Below are positions 6,154-14,700 of a stretch of 16,924 nucleotides of DNA, in pieces. Under the pieces are notes generated by a model. The model did no database searches. It was given only the letters and a program-made list of their open reading frames with translations, and was not told the DNA's origin. Positions within the stretch are counted from its first letter, which is position 1, and every line of letters starts with the position of its first letter. Origin of the DNA: CAZEIW01 sp964512305 (GTDB taxonomy: Bacteria > Pseudomonadota > Gammaproteobacteria > Burkholderiales > Burkholderiaceae_F); contig CAZEIW010000152.1 in NCBI GenBank assembly GCA_964512305.1, forward strand, positions 1 to 16,924, written 5' to 3'. The translations under genes were made by a program, and so were the position numbers.

Positions 6154-8286
6154 TCAGCGCCGACCGGCGTCGGGCAGTTTCGACTGGGACGCCAGGCCCG
6201 GCAGCTTGCGATAGATCGTGTTCCGGCTGATGCCCAAAGCGCGGGCCGCGGCCGAAACGTTGCCGTGGAACTGATTTAACGCCTGCCGGATCGACGCGGT
6301 CTCGACGTCGTCCATCGACTGCCCGGGCTGCCATCCGGCGGCCGCGGCGGGAGCATCCGGCGCGAGCGCGGGCACGGGGGGCGCGGGCACGGGGGCGACT
6401 GCCATCGGCGGCGCGGGGACGGGGCTGGCGGCTATGGGAGGCGCCGGGATGGGGCCAACGGCCATCGGAGGCGGCACGACGGCCGCCGCAGCCTGCGCCG
6501 CCAACGGCGCGGCCACGCCCGCCTCCTCCACCAATTCCTCCGGCAGGTGTTCGAGCCGGATCTCGCCATCGGGCCCGGCATGGGCGCTTGCCGACCGCAG
6601 CACGTTGGCGAGCTGTCGGAAGTTGCCCGGCCAGCGATAGCGATGGAACAGCGCCAGCACCTCCGCGCTGACGTGGCTCAGCGGGCCCTCGTCGCCGTGA
6701 TCGTGCCGCTCGTTGACCAGCACCTTCTCGACGATCCGCGACAGGTCGGTGCGCTCCCGCAGCGGCGGCAGGCGCACGGTCAGGCCGTTGAGCCGGTAGT
6801 ACAGGTCCTCGCGGAACTGGCCGCGGGCGATCAGCTCGCGCAGGTTGCGATTGGTCGCGCAGATCAGCTGCAGGTCGACCGGAACGCTCTTGGCTCCGCC
6901 CAGCGGCGACACGACCCGCTCCTGCAGCACCCGCAGCAGCCGCGCCTGCAGCACGACCGGCATGTCGCCGATCTCGTCCAGGAACAGCGTGCCGCCATTG
7001 GCGGCGAGGATCTTGCCGGGGTTGCCGCGGCGGCGGGCGCCCGTGAAGGCTCCTTCTTCGTAGCCGAACAGCTCGGACTCGATCAGCGTTTCGGGCAGCG
7101 ACGCGCAGTTCACCGCCACGAACGGCGCCGCCGCCCGCGGCGAATCGCTGTGGATCGCGCGCGCGAGCAACTCCTTGCCGGTGCCGGTCTCGCCGATCAC
7201 CATGATCGCGATGTCGCGCCCGACCACCCTCTGCACCTTGGCGATCGCCGCTTCCATCTGCGGATCGCCCGTGTTCAGGTAGCGCAGGCTGGAGAGCCGC
7301 GCCGAGCGGCCGTGATGCGCATCGTCGGCCTGCCGCTGCGCCGCGATCGCGGCGGACGCGCGCTCGGTGACGAATCCGGGCCTGATCCAGCGCGGCACGA
7401 TGCGCTGCTCGGCCTTCAGGAACACCGGCGTGCCGTCGGCGAGGTGGGAGGTGAAGAGGCCCTCCGACGGCGCGTGGCGGCGCTCGTGCAGCGCCGACAT
7501 CGGCGAGTCGAACAGCGAGCTGAACGTATGCGTGCGCAGCGCCGCCGTGTCGAGGTTGAGCAGCGCCTTCGCGATGCGGTTGGCAGCGAGGAAGCACCCG
7601 TCGGGCGCGAAGACGGCGATGGCCTCCATCAGCGTCCCGACGACGCCATGCCGGGTGTGGAAGTGCACGCGGACCGCGTCCGGGAACAGGTCGATGAACA
7701 GCTGGTTCTCGATCATCCGCGTCGACATCCGCACCAGGGCGAGCGTGTGCGGGTGGTAGCTGCGGAAGTCGCCGCTGACGTCGAGCACGCCGATCACGTT
7801 TCCCTCCGGGTCGGCGATCGGGCAGGCCGAGCAGGTGAGAAAGTGATTGGCCGTCAGGAAATGCTGGTTGGCGTGGACAACCGTCGGCAGGCCGGCGATC
7901 AGGGCGGTGCCGATCGCGTTGGTGCCCTTGGTGCGCTCGGCCCACGACACGCCGGGCGCCAGCGCCACCCTGCGGGCGCGCTCGATGAACGTGCCGTCGC
8001 CCGCGGCGTGCAGGATCGTCCCGCTCGCGTCGGTCAGCACCACCATGCTCTCTGTCCCCGCGACCTGCTCTTGCAGCGCTTCGATCAGCGGCAGGCCATG
8101 CTGGCGCAGCAGCCGCGCCCGCTCGAGCGCGACGTTCATGTCGGCGGTCGCCAGCCGGTCGAACTCCGGCCGCTGATGAGGCACGAGTCCGAACAGCGCG
8201 GACCGCTCGTGCGAAGCCTGGATCAGCTCCGTGGCTGGCTGCGCTTCTCCCCCCGTGGCGCGGGGATCTGGCGGAAGGCTCGGCAT
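6154..8286 (-). CDS. Sigma-54-dependent transcription activator, AcoR type (GAF, AAA+, Fis)
   Basis: This 710-residue enhancer-binding protein activates RpoN promoters by ATP hydrolysis. An N-terminal sensory region (about 60-210) has a GAF-like fold with TCSACP (C152, C155), typical of AcoR-type regulators of acetoin and alcohol use. The AAA+ domain (about 340-570) contains Walker A GETGTGKE (365-372), the sigma-54 contact loop GAFTGA (412-417), Walker B GGTLFLDE (431-438) and RWPGNFRQL (551-559). A Pro/Ala-rich linker (about 590-650) leads to a Fis-type helix-turn-helix (about 658-696, ARALGISRNTIYRKL). The ATG at 8286 follows GAGGAGA. It is divergent from the cytochrome operon, whose sigma-54 promoter and dyad lie in the shared gap. 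It is the natural candidate to control all three dyad-bearing promoters here; the inducer, perhaps the alcohol or aldehyde, is unknown. Confidence 0.95.
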   Translation of the reverse strand: MPSLPPDPRATGGEAQPATELIQASHERSALFGLVPHQRPEFDRLATADMNVALERARLLRQHGLPLIEALQEQVAGTESMVVLTDASGTILHAAGDGTFIERARRVALAPGVSWAERTKGTNAIGTALIAGLPTVVHANQHFLTANHFLTCSACPIADPEGNVIGVLDVSGDFRSYHPHTLALVRMSTRMIENQLFIDLFPDAVRVHFHTRHGVVGTLMEAIAVFAPDGCFLAANRIAKALLNLDTAALRTHTFSSLFDSPMSALHERRHAPSEGLFTSHLADGTPVFLKAEQRIVPRWIRPGFVTERASAAIAAQRQADDAHHGRSARLSSLRYLNTGDPQMEAAIAKVQRVVGRDIAIMVIGETGTGKELLARAIHSDSPRAAAPFVAVNCASLPETLIESELFGYEEGAFTGARRRGNPGKILAANGGTLFLDEIGDMPVVLQARLLRVLQERVVSPLGGAKSVPVDLQLICATNRNLRELIARGQFREDLYYRLNGLTVRLPPLRERTDLSRIVEKVLVNERHDHGDEGPLSHVSAEVLALFHRYRWPGNFRQLANVLRSASAHAGPDGEIRLEHLPEELVEEAGVAAPLAAQAAAAVVPPPMAVGPIPAPPIAASPVPAPPMAVAPVPAPPVPALAPDAPAAAAGWQPGQSMDDVETASIRQALNQFHGNVSAAARALGISRNTIYRKLPGLASQSKLPDAGRR
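6352..6471 (-). repeat. 30-bp tandem repeat encoding a decapeptide linker in the regulator
   Basis: Four consecutive 10-residue units (606-645) read PPMAVGPIPA, PPIAASPVPA, PPMAVAPVPA and a diverged PPVPALAPDA. They form the flexible linker between the AAA+ and Fis domains. The repeat is in frame with a 30-base period, so copy number could vary without breaking the gene. Confidence 0.8.
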
Positions 8287-8362
8287 GCGTCTCCTCGGGT
8301 CCGATGTCTTCGGCTGGCACTACGCCGGCAGGAAGCACCGGAGCCCAGCGGGGCGCGTTGAC

Positions 8363-8387
8363 CAGCTGTGTCAATTTGGCACAGCTG
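8363..8387. promoter_or_regulatory. Palindromic activator site before the cytochrome operon
   Basis: A 25-base near-perfect palindrome has arms CAGCTGTGTC and GGCACAGCTG around AATTT. Its core TGTGTCAATTTGGCACA (8367-8383) matches the site at 196-212 at 15 of 17 positions when reversed. It lies 82 bases before the sigma-54 promoter at 8466, a normal place for an enhancer-binding protein, and is inferred to bind the divergent activator. Confidence 0.78.
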
Positions 8388-8465
8388 CGCCGCCTCCAAC
8401 CTGAATGAGCAAAATGTAGGCCGCCTCGATGTCCCGTGCAAGTCCAGCCGCAGGCACCGCCCGCA

Positions 8466-8480
8466 TGGCACGCGACTTGC
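8466..8480 (+). promoter_or_regulatory. Sigma-54 promoter of the cytochrome c operon
   Basis: TGGCACGCGACTTGC is a full match to TGGCAC-N5-TTGC. The predicted start near 8492 gives a leader of about 51 bases ending in the ribosome site AAGGAG before the ATG at 8543. It would drive the PedF-like cytochrome, the binding protein and perhaps the second cytochrome. Confidence 0.87.
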
Positions 8481-8542
8481 GCATATCGACGAGTCCCAGC
8501 CAATCCTGGCCGCGCTGGAACCCAATCGAAGGAGATCGAGAG

Positions 8543-9058
8543 ATGAATGTGTCGATAGCGGAAGAAGCGCGGCGCCGCAATGCTGCGCGTCCGATCGCGG
8601 CATTTGCCGCGCTGATCATCGCCTGCTGGTGGGCCTCCGCGCTGCCGCTGACGGCGCACGCTCACGGCAATGTCACCCCGCAGGCGGTCGACACGCACGA
8701 GCTGCCGTCGCTGGGCGACGCCTGGCGCGCCGAGAATCCGTATCGCGAGAACGCGGTCGCCGTGCGCATCGGCGCCTCGGCGTTCAACCAGAACTGCGCG
8801 CGGTGTCACGGGCTGGAGGCGATTTCGGGTGGCATCGCGCCCGACCTGAGGCGCCTCGATCGCGAATGCATGGACCTCGCCGACGACAAGAAGCGGGTGG
8901 CCTGCTACACCGAGACCGACCAGTACTTCCTCGCATCGATCCGCAAGGGCAAGGTCCGCAACGGCGCGGTCTACATGCCGCCGTTCGAAGGCATCCTGAA
9001 CCAGGAGGCGATGTGGTCGATCAAGGCCTATCTCGAAACCCGCCGCACCAACGAGTGA
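8543..9058 (+). CDS. pedF: Cytochrome c-550, PedF-like electron acceptor
   Basis: The 171-residue product is a periplasmic mono-heme cytochrome c that probably takes electrons from the PQQ alcohol dehydrogenase. The N-terminus has a charged start and a hydrophobic export segment (about 17-40) ending near AHA. The heme site is CARCH (85-89) and M145 in YMPPF is the likely sixth ligand. C109 and C121 form an extra cysteine pair between heme site and methionine, as seen in PedF-type proteins. The ATG at 8543 is preferred over an upstream in-frame ATG at 8429 because it follows AAGGAG and lies downstream of the sigma-54 start, which would fall inside the longer frame. The next gene begins two bases after the stop. 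Confidence 0.9.
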   Translation: MNVSIAEEARRRNAARPIAAFAALIIACWWASALPLTAHAHGNVTPQAVDTHELPSLGDAWRAENPYRENAVAVRIGASAFNQNCARCHGLEAISGGIAPDLRRLDRECMDLADDKKRVACYTETDQYFLASIRKGKVRNGAVYMPPFEGILNQEAMWSIKAYLETRRTNE

Positions 9059-9060
9059 CC

Positions 9061-9909
9061 ATGGCTCCCGGGCGGCACGGTCGATTGATAGTGGCGCTGG
9101 CCGCGCTGTTCGTGCTGGCGCTCGCCGGCGCGAACGCGCGCGCCGATGCGGATCTGCAGCGCATCCAGTCCGGCGGCGTGCTGAAGGTCGCGGTCTACCG
9201 CAATTTCTTTCCGTTCTCGGACCAGGGCCGGGGGATCGACATCGATCTCGCGCAGGCGCTGGCCGGGCGCCTCGGCGTGCGTGTCGAGTTGCTGCCGTTC
9301 GACGCCGGCGACTCGATGGCCGACGACTTCCGCAACATGGTGTGGAAGGGTCACTACCTGGGCTACGGCCCGGCCGACGTGCTGATGCACGTTCCGGTGG
9401 ACCGGGTGCTGGCCGTGCGCAACGAGCAGGTGCGGATCTTCGGCGCGTATTACCGCGAGTCGCTGCGGCTGGCGGTCGACCCGGTGCGGATCGGGGACTG
9501 GCAGGGCCTCGACGTCTTCGCTCGCGAGCGCGTCGCGGTCGACGGCGGCTCGATTTCGGCGCAGGCGATGCTGAGCGCCGACGGCGGGCGCTATCGCGAC
9601 AACGTCGTGATCGGGCGCGACATCGGCGAGGCGATTGCGGCCGTCAAGACCGGCCGCGCGGCCGCCCTGATGGCGACACGATCGGAAATCGAGGCCGGGT
9701 TGACCGCAGGCGACGCATCGCCCCGCTACGAGATCGTCGACCCGGCGCTGCCGACCGTGCCCGCGCACGGATGGGTGGTCGGCATGGCGGTGCGCAGCGA
9801 GAGGCAGGACCTGGCCGACGCGCTGCAGCACGCTCTGGACTCCCTGCGCGACGACGGCACGCTGGCGCGGATCTTCGCGCAGCACGGCGTGCGGTACGTG
9901 CAGCCCTGA
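9061..9909 (+). CDS. Periplasmic solute-binding protein, XoxJ/MxaJ/PedG-like
   Basis: The 282-residue product belongs to the bacterial extracellular solute-binding family 3. A signal peptide (about 1-30) ends in ARA. The opening GGVLKVAVYRNFFPFS, then GIDIDLAQALAGRLGV, and the late lobe with GEAIAAVKTGRAAALMA and GWVVGMAV fit the fold. MxaJ and XoxJ proteins of this family accompany PQQ methanol dehydrogenases and are thought to help their assembly or activity rather than transport. No ABC permease or ATPase gene is nearby, which supports such a role. The gene starts two bases after the cytochrome stop codon and is clearly co-transcribed. The ligand cannot be told from sequence. Confidence 0.85.
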   Translation: MAPGRHGRLIVALAALFVLALAGANARADADLQRIQSGGVLKVAVYRNFFPFSDQGRGIDIDLAQALAGRLGVRVELLPFDAGDSMADDFRNMVWKGHYLGYGPADVLMHVPVDRVLAVRNEQVRIFGAYYRESLRLAVDPVRIGDWQGLDVFARERVAVDGGSISAQAMLSADGGRYRDNVVIGRDIGEAIAAVKTGRAAALMATRSEIEAGLTAGDASPRYEIVDPALPTVPAHGWVVGMAVRSERQDLADALQHALDSLRDDGTLARIFAQHGVRYVQP

Positions 9910-10031
9910 CCCGGCAAGTCCTCGCAATCCGATGCGGCGCAGTAAACAACGCCCGAGTCTTCCTTCGCATGGCGACCGGATTGAGACGCAATAAGCATCG
10001 ATCGATTTCTGACTCGTATGGAGATGGCAAC

Positions 10032-10409
10032 ATGAACCGACGTATCGGACTTCTCACTCTCGCGTGCACCGCATTCGCCGGCACCGCGCTGGCGGACGAG
10101 CGCCTCGACGACCAGATGCGCGCGCTGGCGGCGCGCAGCGGCTGCACCGCGTGTCATAGCGTCGAGGCCGGCAAGCCCGGACCGAACGGCAGCGCGCCGA
10201 TCGGGCCGGCATGGCATGACGTCGCCGTTCGGTACCGTGGCCATTCGGGCGCAGCCGACGGTCTCGTGCAGACCGTCCTGCACGGCAGCAACCCGTACTA
10301 CGCGCACTGGAAGGACAAGGTCAGCGGCTACGCGATGCCGCCGAACGCGGTCGCGATCAACGAGGCGGATGCGCGCAAGCTGGTGAAGTGGATTCTGGCG
10401 CTGAAGTAA
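10032..10409 (+). CDS. Small class I cytochrome c (c551/c552 type)
   Basis: The 125-residue product has a signal peptide ending in TALA (about residue 21), a heme site CTACH (38-42) and the ligand M102 in GYAMPPN, the usual layout of a small soluble periplasmic cytochrome c. The ATG at 10032 has GGAG about eight bases upstream. It follows the binding-protein gene by 122 bases and may share its operon or have its own promoter; no sigma-54 match with the right spacing was seen in that gap. A likely role is shuttling electrons from PedF or the dehydrogenase to a terminal oxidase; this is inferred from context. Confidence 0.88.
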   Translation: MNRRIGLLTLACTAFAGTALADERLDDQMRALAARSGCTACHSVEAGKPGPNGSAPIGPAWHDVAVRYRGHSGAADGLVQTVLHGSNPYYAHWKDKVSGYAMPPNAVAINEADARKLVKWILALK

Positions 10410-10435
10410 CACTTCCCTCTCCCGCGCCCCGATCT

Positions 10436-10536
10436 CCCCTCTCCCGCGCCAGCGGGAGAGGGGCCGGGGGTGAGGGCAGCCAACGAAGCCTTAGCGCCCG
10501 CCCACACCCCCAACCCCACTCCCGCTAGCGCGGGAG
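10436..10536. repeat. CCCTCTCCC/GGGAGAGGG repeat with two hairpins between convergent genes
   Basis: One hairpin at 10436-10463 pairs CCCCTCTCCCGC with GCGGGAGAGGGG around GCCA. A second at 10519-10536 pairs CTCCCGC with GCGGGAG around TAGC. It is the same family as 3338-3418. The position between the ends of the cytochrome gene (plus) and the DUF779 gene (minus) suggests it works as a two-way terminator. Confidence 0.75.
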
Positions 10537-10545
10537 AGGGGAGCG

Positions 10546-10926
10546 TCATGCCAGACCCGCAGCTCGATCGGCGTCGACCAGCTCCTCCGCCTCCACATCG
10601 CTGAACAGCCGCGATCGTGTCAAGAACCGCCGCCCCGTGCGGCCCTCGAGCGAGAACATGCCGCCGCGGCCTGGGACGACGTCGATGATCAGCTGCGTAT
10701 GGCGCCAGTACTCGAACTGCGCGCCGCTCATGTAGAACGGGCAGCCCCCGATCTCGCCCAGTTTCACGTCCGAATCGCCGACCAGGAACTCGCCGAGCGG
10801 AAAGCACATCGGCGCGCTGCCGTCGCAACAGCCGCCCGACTGGTGGAACATCAGCGGGCCGTGCTCTGCTTTGAGGGCCTCGATCAACTCGAGCGCGGAA
10901 TCGGTCGCCAGGACACGCTGCACCAT
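10546..10926 (-). CDS. DUF779 protein associated with aldehyde dehydrogenase
   Basis: This 126-residue protein matches the DUF779 family, commonly found next to acetaldehyde-type dehydrogenases; its biochemical role is not known to me. Visible features are HQSGGCCDGSAPMC (C33, C34, C41), GGCPFYMS (C62) and a following WRHTQLIIDVVPGRGGMFSLE strand region (74-94, motif start W74). The four cysteines suggest metal binding or a redox role. The ATG at 10926 follows AAGGAAG at a good distance. It is downstream of and co-directional with the aldehyde dehydrogenase, but 396 bases of repeats now separate them, so co-transcription is uncertain. Confidence 0.85.
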   Translation of the reverse strand: MVQRVLATDSALELIEALKAEHGPLMFHQSGGCCDGSAPMCFPLGEFLVGDSDVKLGEIGGCPFYMSGAQFEYWRHTQLIIDVVPGRGGMFSLEGRTGRRFLTRSRLFSDVEAEELVDADRAAGLA

Positions 10927-10952
10927 AGCGGACTTCCTTGAAATGAACGCGT

Positions 10953-11293
10953 GAACTGGAAACGCTTCGACTTGCGCCGACCCTCGGGGCAGGCCCCTGA
11001 GGGCAGGCGTGGATCCCCGGGACTGCGCCCGGGGATGACGACTACTATTGGTTCGCCCGTTAAATGCGTCATGGCCGGGCTTGTCCCGGCCATCCACGTC
11101 GGTGCAAGTCGAAGCGCTTCCAGTTCGCCCCGACGTGGATCCCCGGGACTTCGCCCGGGGATGACGATTACTACCGAGGACGCCAATAGCAATGTCATGG
11201 CCGGGCTTGTCCCGGCCATCCACGTCGGTGTGCAACGACGCGCTTCCAGAATGCACCCTACGTGGATCCCCGGGACTTCGCCCGGGGATGACG
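10953..11293. repeat. Alternating REP-like array with inverted flanking copy
   Basis: No gene is seen in 10927-11322. Units of type A (GTGGATCCCCGGG core) lie at 11009-11040, 11132-11166 and 11260-11293. Units of type B (GTCATGGCCGGGCTTG core) lie at 11068-11104 and 11194-11230, giving an A-B-A-B-A order. A 29-base segment at 10953-10981 recurs inverted at 11098-11126 with 27 matches, and a decayed third copy follows near 11225-11252. An imperfect hairpin also sits at 10981-11003. Confidence 0.88.
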
Positions 11294-11322
11294 CTCGCTA
11301 GCGCTTTCTTGCGAGTTACCTC

Positions 11323-12843
<1,521 letters not shown>

Positions 12844-12916
12844 CTGGGTCTCCTGTCGCTGAAAGATGAATGTGTGAAGGATCTGCCGTGCGCGGTGCGC
12901 GCGCGCGGACATGAGC

Positions 12917-12931
12917 GCAGGAAACGTGCCG
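12917..12931 (-). promoter_or_regulatory. Candidate sigma-54 promoter of the aldehyde dehydrogenase
   Basis: On the minus strand CGGCACGTTTCCTGC keeps the GG and GC pairs at the required spacing and differs from TGGCAC-N5-TTGC at two less critical positions. The start would be near 12905, with a 62-base leader. The upstream dyad at 13017-13033 strengthens the call. Confidence 0.65.
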
Positions 12932-13016
12932 GGGTTTTCAGGGCACCTTCAGGGCACCGAGAGGCGCCGCGCCGCACCCGCTTGTGTGCGAACGACGCAG
13001 CGCGCCCGTGCGAGGG

Positions 13017-13033
13017 TGTGACAGGGTGGAACA
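13017..13033 (-). promoter_or_regulatory. Activator dyad before the aldehyde dehydrogenase promoter
   Basis: Read on the minus strand the site is TGTTCCACCCTGTCACA. With the sites at 196-212 and 8367-8383 it fits TGTNCCANNNTGNCACA at all twelve fixed positions. It is 85 bases from the promoter edge, against 82 for the other two. Confidence 0.65.
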
Positions 13034-13121
13034 GTGTTGCGTAATGCGACGCAGCTTTATAGCCGAAAGACCATATCGGTCCGGCCTTTCAACGCAAAAG
13101 TCGGCGCCGCGACGCTTCGCA

Positions 13122-13697
13122 TCATGAATCCGCCAGCAACCTCATCTTCGCATCGGCGCTGCGCAGCTGCGCAAGGCCGAGCAGCAGATCGAGGTTGTCG
13201 CGCAGCTGCTGCAAGGCCTCATCGGGCATGCGCGACAGCGCGTCCGGAATCACGCCGGCAGCGGGGTTGGGAGCGCGCCGAAGCAGCGCCTGCCCGGGTG
13301 CCGTGGGCTGGATGCGGACGACGCGTTGATCGCCGCTGCCGCGCTCGCGCCGGATCAGTCCCTTCGCTTCGAGCTTGTCGAGCAGATTGCTGGCGGTCGA
13401 CAGATGAATCGTCAGCGCTTGCGCGAGCTCGGAAATCCGCAGGCCCGGAGTTCGGCCGATCACCGACAGCGCCCACAGCTGCGCCCCGCTGATGCCGCAA
13501 CGCGCCTCGATGCGCTGGAAGTGCTGCTGCGAGACGCGGAAGAGCTCGCGGAACTGCTGCAGTACTTCGATCGCGCCGGGCGCTTCGCTTGCGCGTTCGG
13601 GTGTCGCGCGACGCCGGCGGACGGGCGGCGGCGATGCCGCCTTCGGCGCCGTTCGGCCTTTGGAATTCCGCGCGGGACGTGCTCCGCTTTTGCGCAT
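13122..13697 (-). CDS. MarR-family transcription regulator
   Basis: The 191-residue product has a basic, Pro/Ala/Arg-rich N-terminal tail (1-40), longer than usual, then a MarR winged-helix domain: FRVSQQHFQRIEARCGISGAQ begins at about 53, with RISELAQALTIHLSTASNLLDKLE as the recognition part (about 92-115) and the wing LIRRERGSGDQRVVRI. It would bind DNA as a dimer and usually represses genes in response to a small ligand. The ATG at 13697 has TGGAG about eight bases upstream. It runs in the same direction as the aldehyde dehydrogenase but 278 bases upstream of it, with the dehydrogenase's own promoter between them. Its targets cannot be told from the sequence; the divergent DUF3562-like gene is one candidate. 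Confidence 0.88.
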   Translation of the reverse strand: MRKSGARPARNSKGRTAPKAASPPPVRRRRATPERASEAPGAIEVLQQFRELFRVSQQHFQRIEARCGISGAQLWALSVIGRTPGLRISELAQALTIHLSTASNLLDKLEAKGLIRRERGSGDQRVVRIQPTAPGQALLRRAPNPAAGVIPDALSRMPDEALQQLRDNLDLLLGLAQLRSADAKMRLLADS

Positions 13698-14063
13698 CGG
13701 GCGGCTCCAGGTCGGCGGGTACTCACCGGCGCATGCGCCGATCTTGAAATTCTACCGAGCCCGCTGCGATCTCCGTTTTGCAATACGTCGGGTTTCCACA
13801 GCTCGTGTTACTTTTCATAAACATGCGAGGCGAGAAAATTCTTCACGAGGTGCTCCCGCGCTCGCGTTATTCACATCGATTCTCGCTAAGCTGCGTGACG
13901 CCGAAGCGGGTACTGATCCGGATCAAAGGGCTACGCTTCGCGCCACGACGCCGGCGGAGGGCCGACGCTAGCATTCCATCGAGATCGGGCGCAGCGGCCG
14001 CGGGAGGGACGGCCGGCGGGTGTGATCCGCCGGCGTGCGCGTGGGCCGAAACCGAACAGGACC
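13698..14063. other. Intergenic region with an AT-richer patch
   Basis: This gap between the divergent MarR gene and the DUF3562-like gene holds no convincing gene. Bases about 13740-13890 are visibly richer in A and T than the surroundings, as expected of promoters or of inserted DNA. An FNR-like site lies at 13913-13926. Promoters for both flanking genes should be here. Confidence 0.6.
13913..13926. promoter_or_regulatory. FNR/Anr-like binding site
   Basis: CTGATCCGGATCAA differs from the FNR consensus TTGAT-N4-ATCAA at one position. A possible -10 element TAGCAT at 13969-13974 would put the site near -61, a known activating position for FNR-type proteins. It lies about 138 bases before the DUF3562-like gene, suggesting oxygen-dependent control. 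This is a single-site match. Confidence 0.45.
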
Positions 14064-14276
14064 ATGGCAAAAATCTACGATGATCAAACGGAAGAGAACC
14101 TTCACAGATACGCGATCGAATCGCTGGCGGCCGAGTTGCACTACCCGGTCAGCGAGGTGCGGCGCATCTATGAGGAAGAGTTCGTGCGCCTGAAGACCGG
14201 GGCGCGGATCAAGGATTTCCTGGTCGTGTTCGCGACGCGCGGCGCGCGCGCCTCGCTGCTGCGCGCGCACGCCTGA
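14064..14276 (+). CDS. Small DUF3562-like protein
   Basis: The 70-residue protein resembles the DUF3562 family, of unknown function and seen mainly in Betaproteobacteria. It opens with MAKIYDDQTEENLHRYAIE, a helix, followed by LAAELHYPVSEVRRIYEEEF, RLKTGARIKDFLVVFATR and a basic alanine/leucine end. It has no signal peptide or membrane segment and is predicted mostly helical. The ATG at 14064 is preferred to an upstream ATG at 14022 because the family similarity begins there, though AGGA is only a few bases away. It is 81 bases upstream of the DsrC-like gene in the same direction. Confidence 0.75.
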   Translation: MAKIYDDQTEENLHRYAIESLAAELHYPVSEVRRIYEEEFVRLKTGARIKDFLVVFATRGARASLLRAHA

Positions 14277-14317
14277 GGTGCCGCGCGCCGGCGCGGAATG
14301 CGCGGGGGGATCCGCGT

Positions 14318-14361
14318 GGAATCCACCCGGAATCCACGCGGAATCGACGCGGAATCGATGA
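14318..14361 (+). repeat. 11-bp tandem repeat in the leader of the DsrC-like gene
   Basis: Four consecutive 11-base units start with GGAATC: GGAATCCACCC, GGAATCCACGC, GGAATCGACGC and GGAATCGATGA. The last one contains the ATG at 14358. A decayed unit may begin at 14295. The array occupies the place where a ribosome site should be. Confidence 0.8.
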
Positions 14362-14699
14362 AAACCGTCGCCATTGAGGGCCGGCCCGTTCAGGTCGACG
14401 ACGAAGGCTATCTCGTCGATCCCGCGGCCTGGACACGCGCGGTCGCCGAGGAGTTCGCCCGCCAGGAGGGCATCGAGCTGACCGACGATCACTGGGCGGT
14501 GATCGGCTTCATGCGCTCGTACCTCGACGAGCACCAGGTCGCGGCCGACGCGCGCTTCGTGATCCGGTTCCTCGCCGAACAAATGGGGAAGGGCGCCGAC
14601 GCGCGCGTGCTGCTGTTCCGCCTTTTCCCGTACGGTTACGTGAGGCAGGCCTGCAGGATCGCGGGCATGCGGCGGCCACGCGCCCGGAGCACGGGCTGA
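14358..14699 (+). CDS. DsrC/TusE-family sulfur-relay protein lacking the terminal cysteine
   Basis: DsrC and TusE proteins carry sulfur on a cysteine at the second-last position, for sulfite reduction/oxidation or tRNA thiolation. This 113-residue protein has the family pattern: DDEGYLVDPAAWTRAVAEEF (14-33), then LTDDHWAVIGFMRSYLDEH (41-59), RFLAEQMGKG and FPYGYVRQACRIAG. The inner cysteine is present (C99), but the tail reads MRRPRARSTG and the terminal cysteine is missing, so it is neither a normal TusE nor a full DsrC. A regulatory or non-carrier role is possible. The ATG at 14358 is chosen because homology starts there; an in-frame ATG at 14298 would add 20 residues encoded by the tandem repeat. 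No dsr or tus partner genes are nearby. Confidence 0.85.
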   Translation: MKTVAIEGRPVQVDDEGYLVDPAAWTRAVAEEFARQEGIELTDDHWAVIGFMRSYLDEHQVAADARFVIRFLAEQMGKGADARVLLFRLFPYGYVRQACRIAGMRRPRARSTG

Positions 14700-14700
14700 C

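Noticed and set aside
8317..8331. A further sigma-54-like sequence TGGCACTACGCCGGC upstream of the cytochrome operon.
   Set aside because: The -12 part reads CGGC instead of TTGC, and it lies upstream of the activator site, so it is not in a sensible place.
9910..10031. A sigma-54 promoter before the second cytochrome c.
   Set aside because: The closest match has the GG and GC pairs one base too close together. No upstream dyad is seen.
11009..11293. Regularly alternating repeats that might be a CRISPR array.
   Set aside because: The repeats are two different palindromic types, the spacers are themselves repeated, and no cas genes are seen. The same units occur elsewhere in the window.
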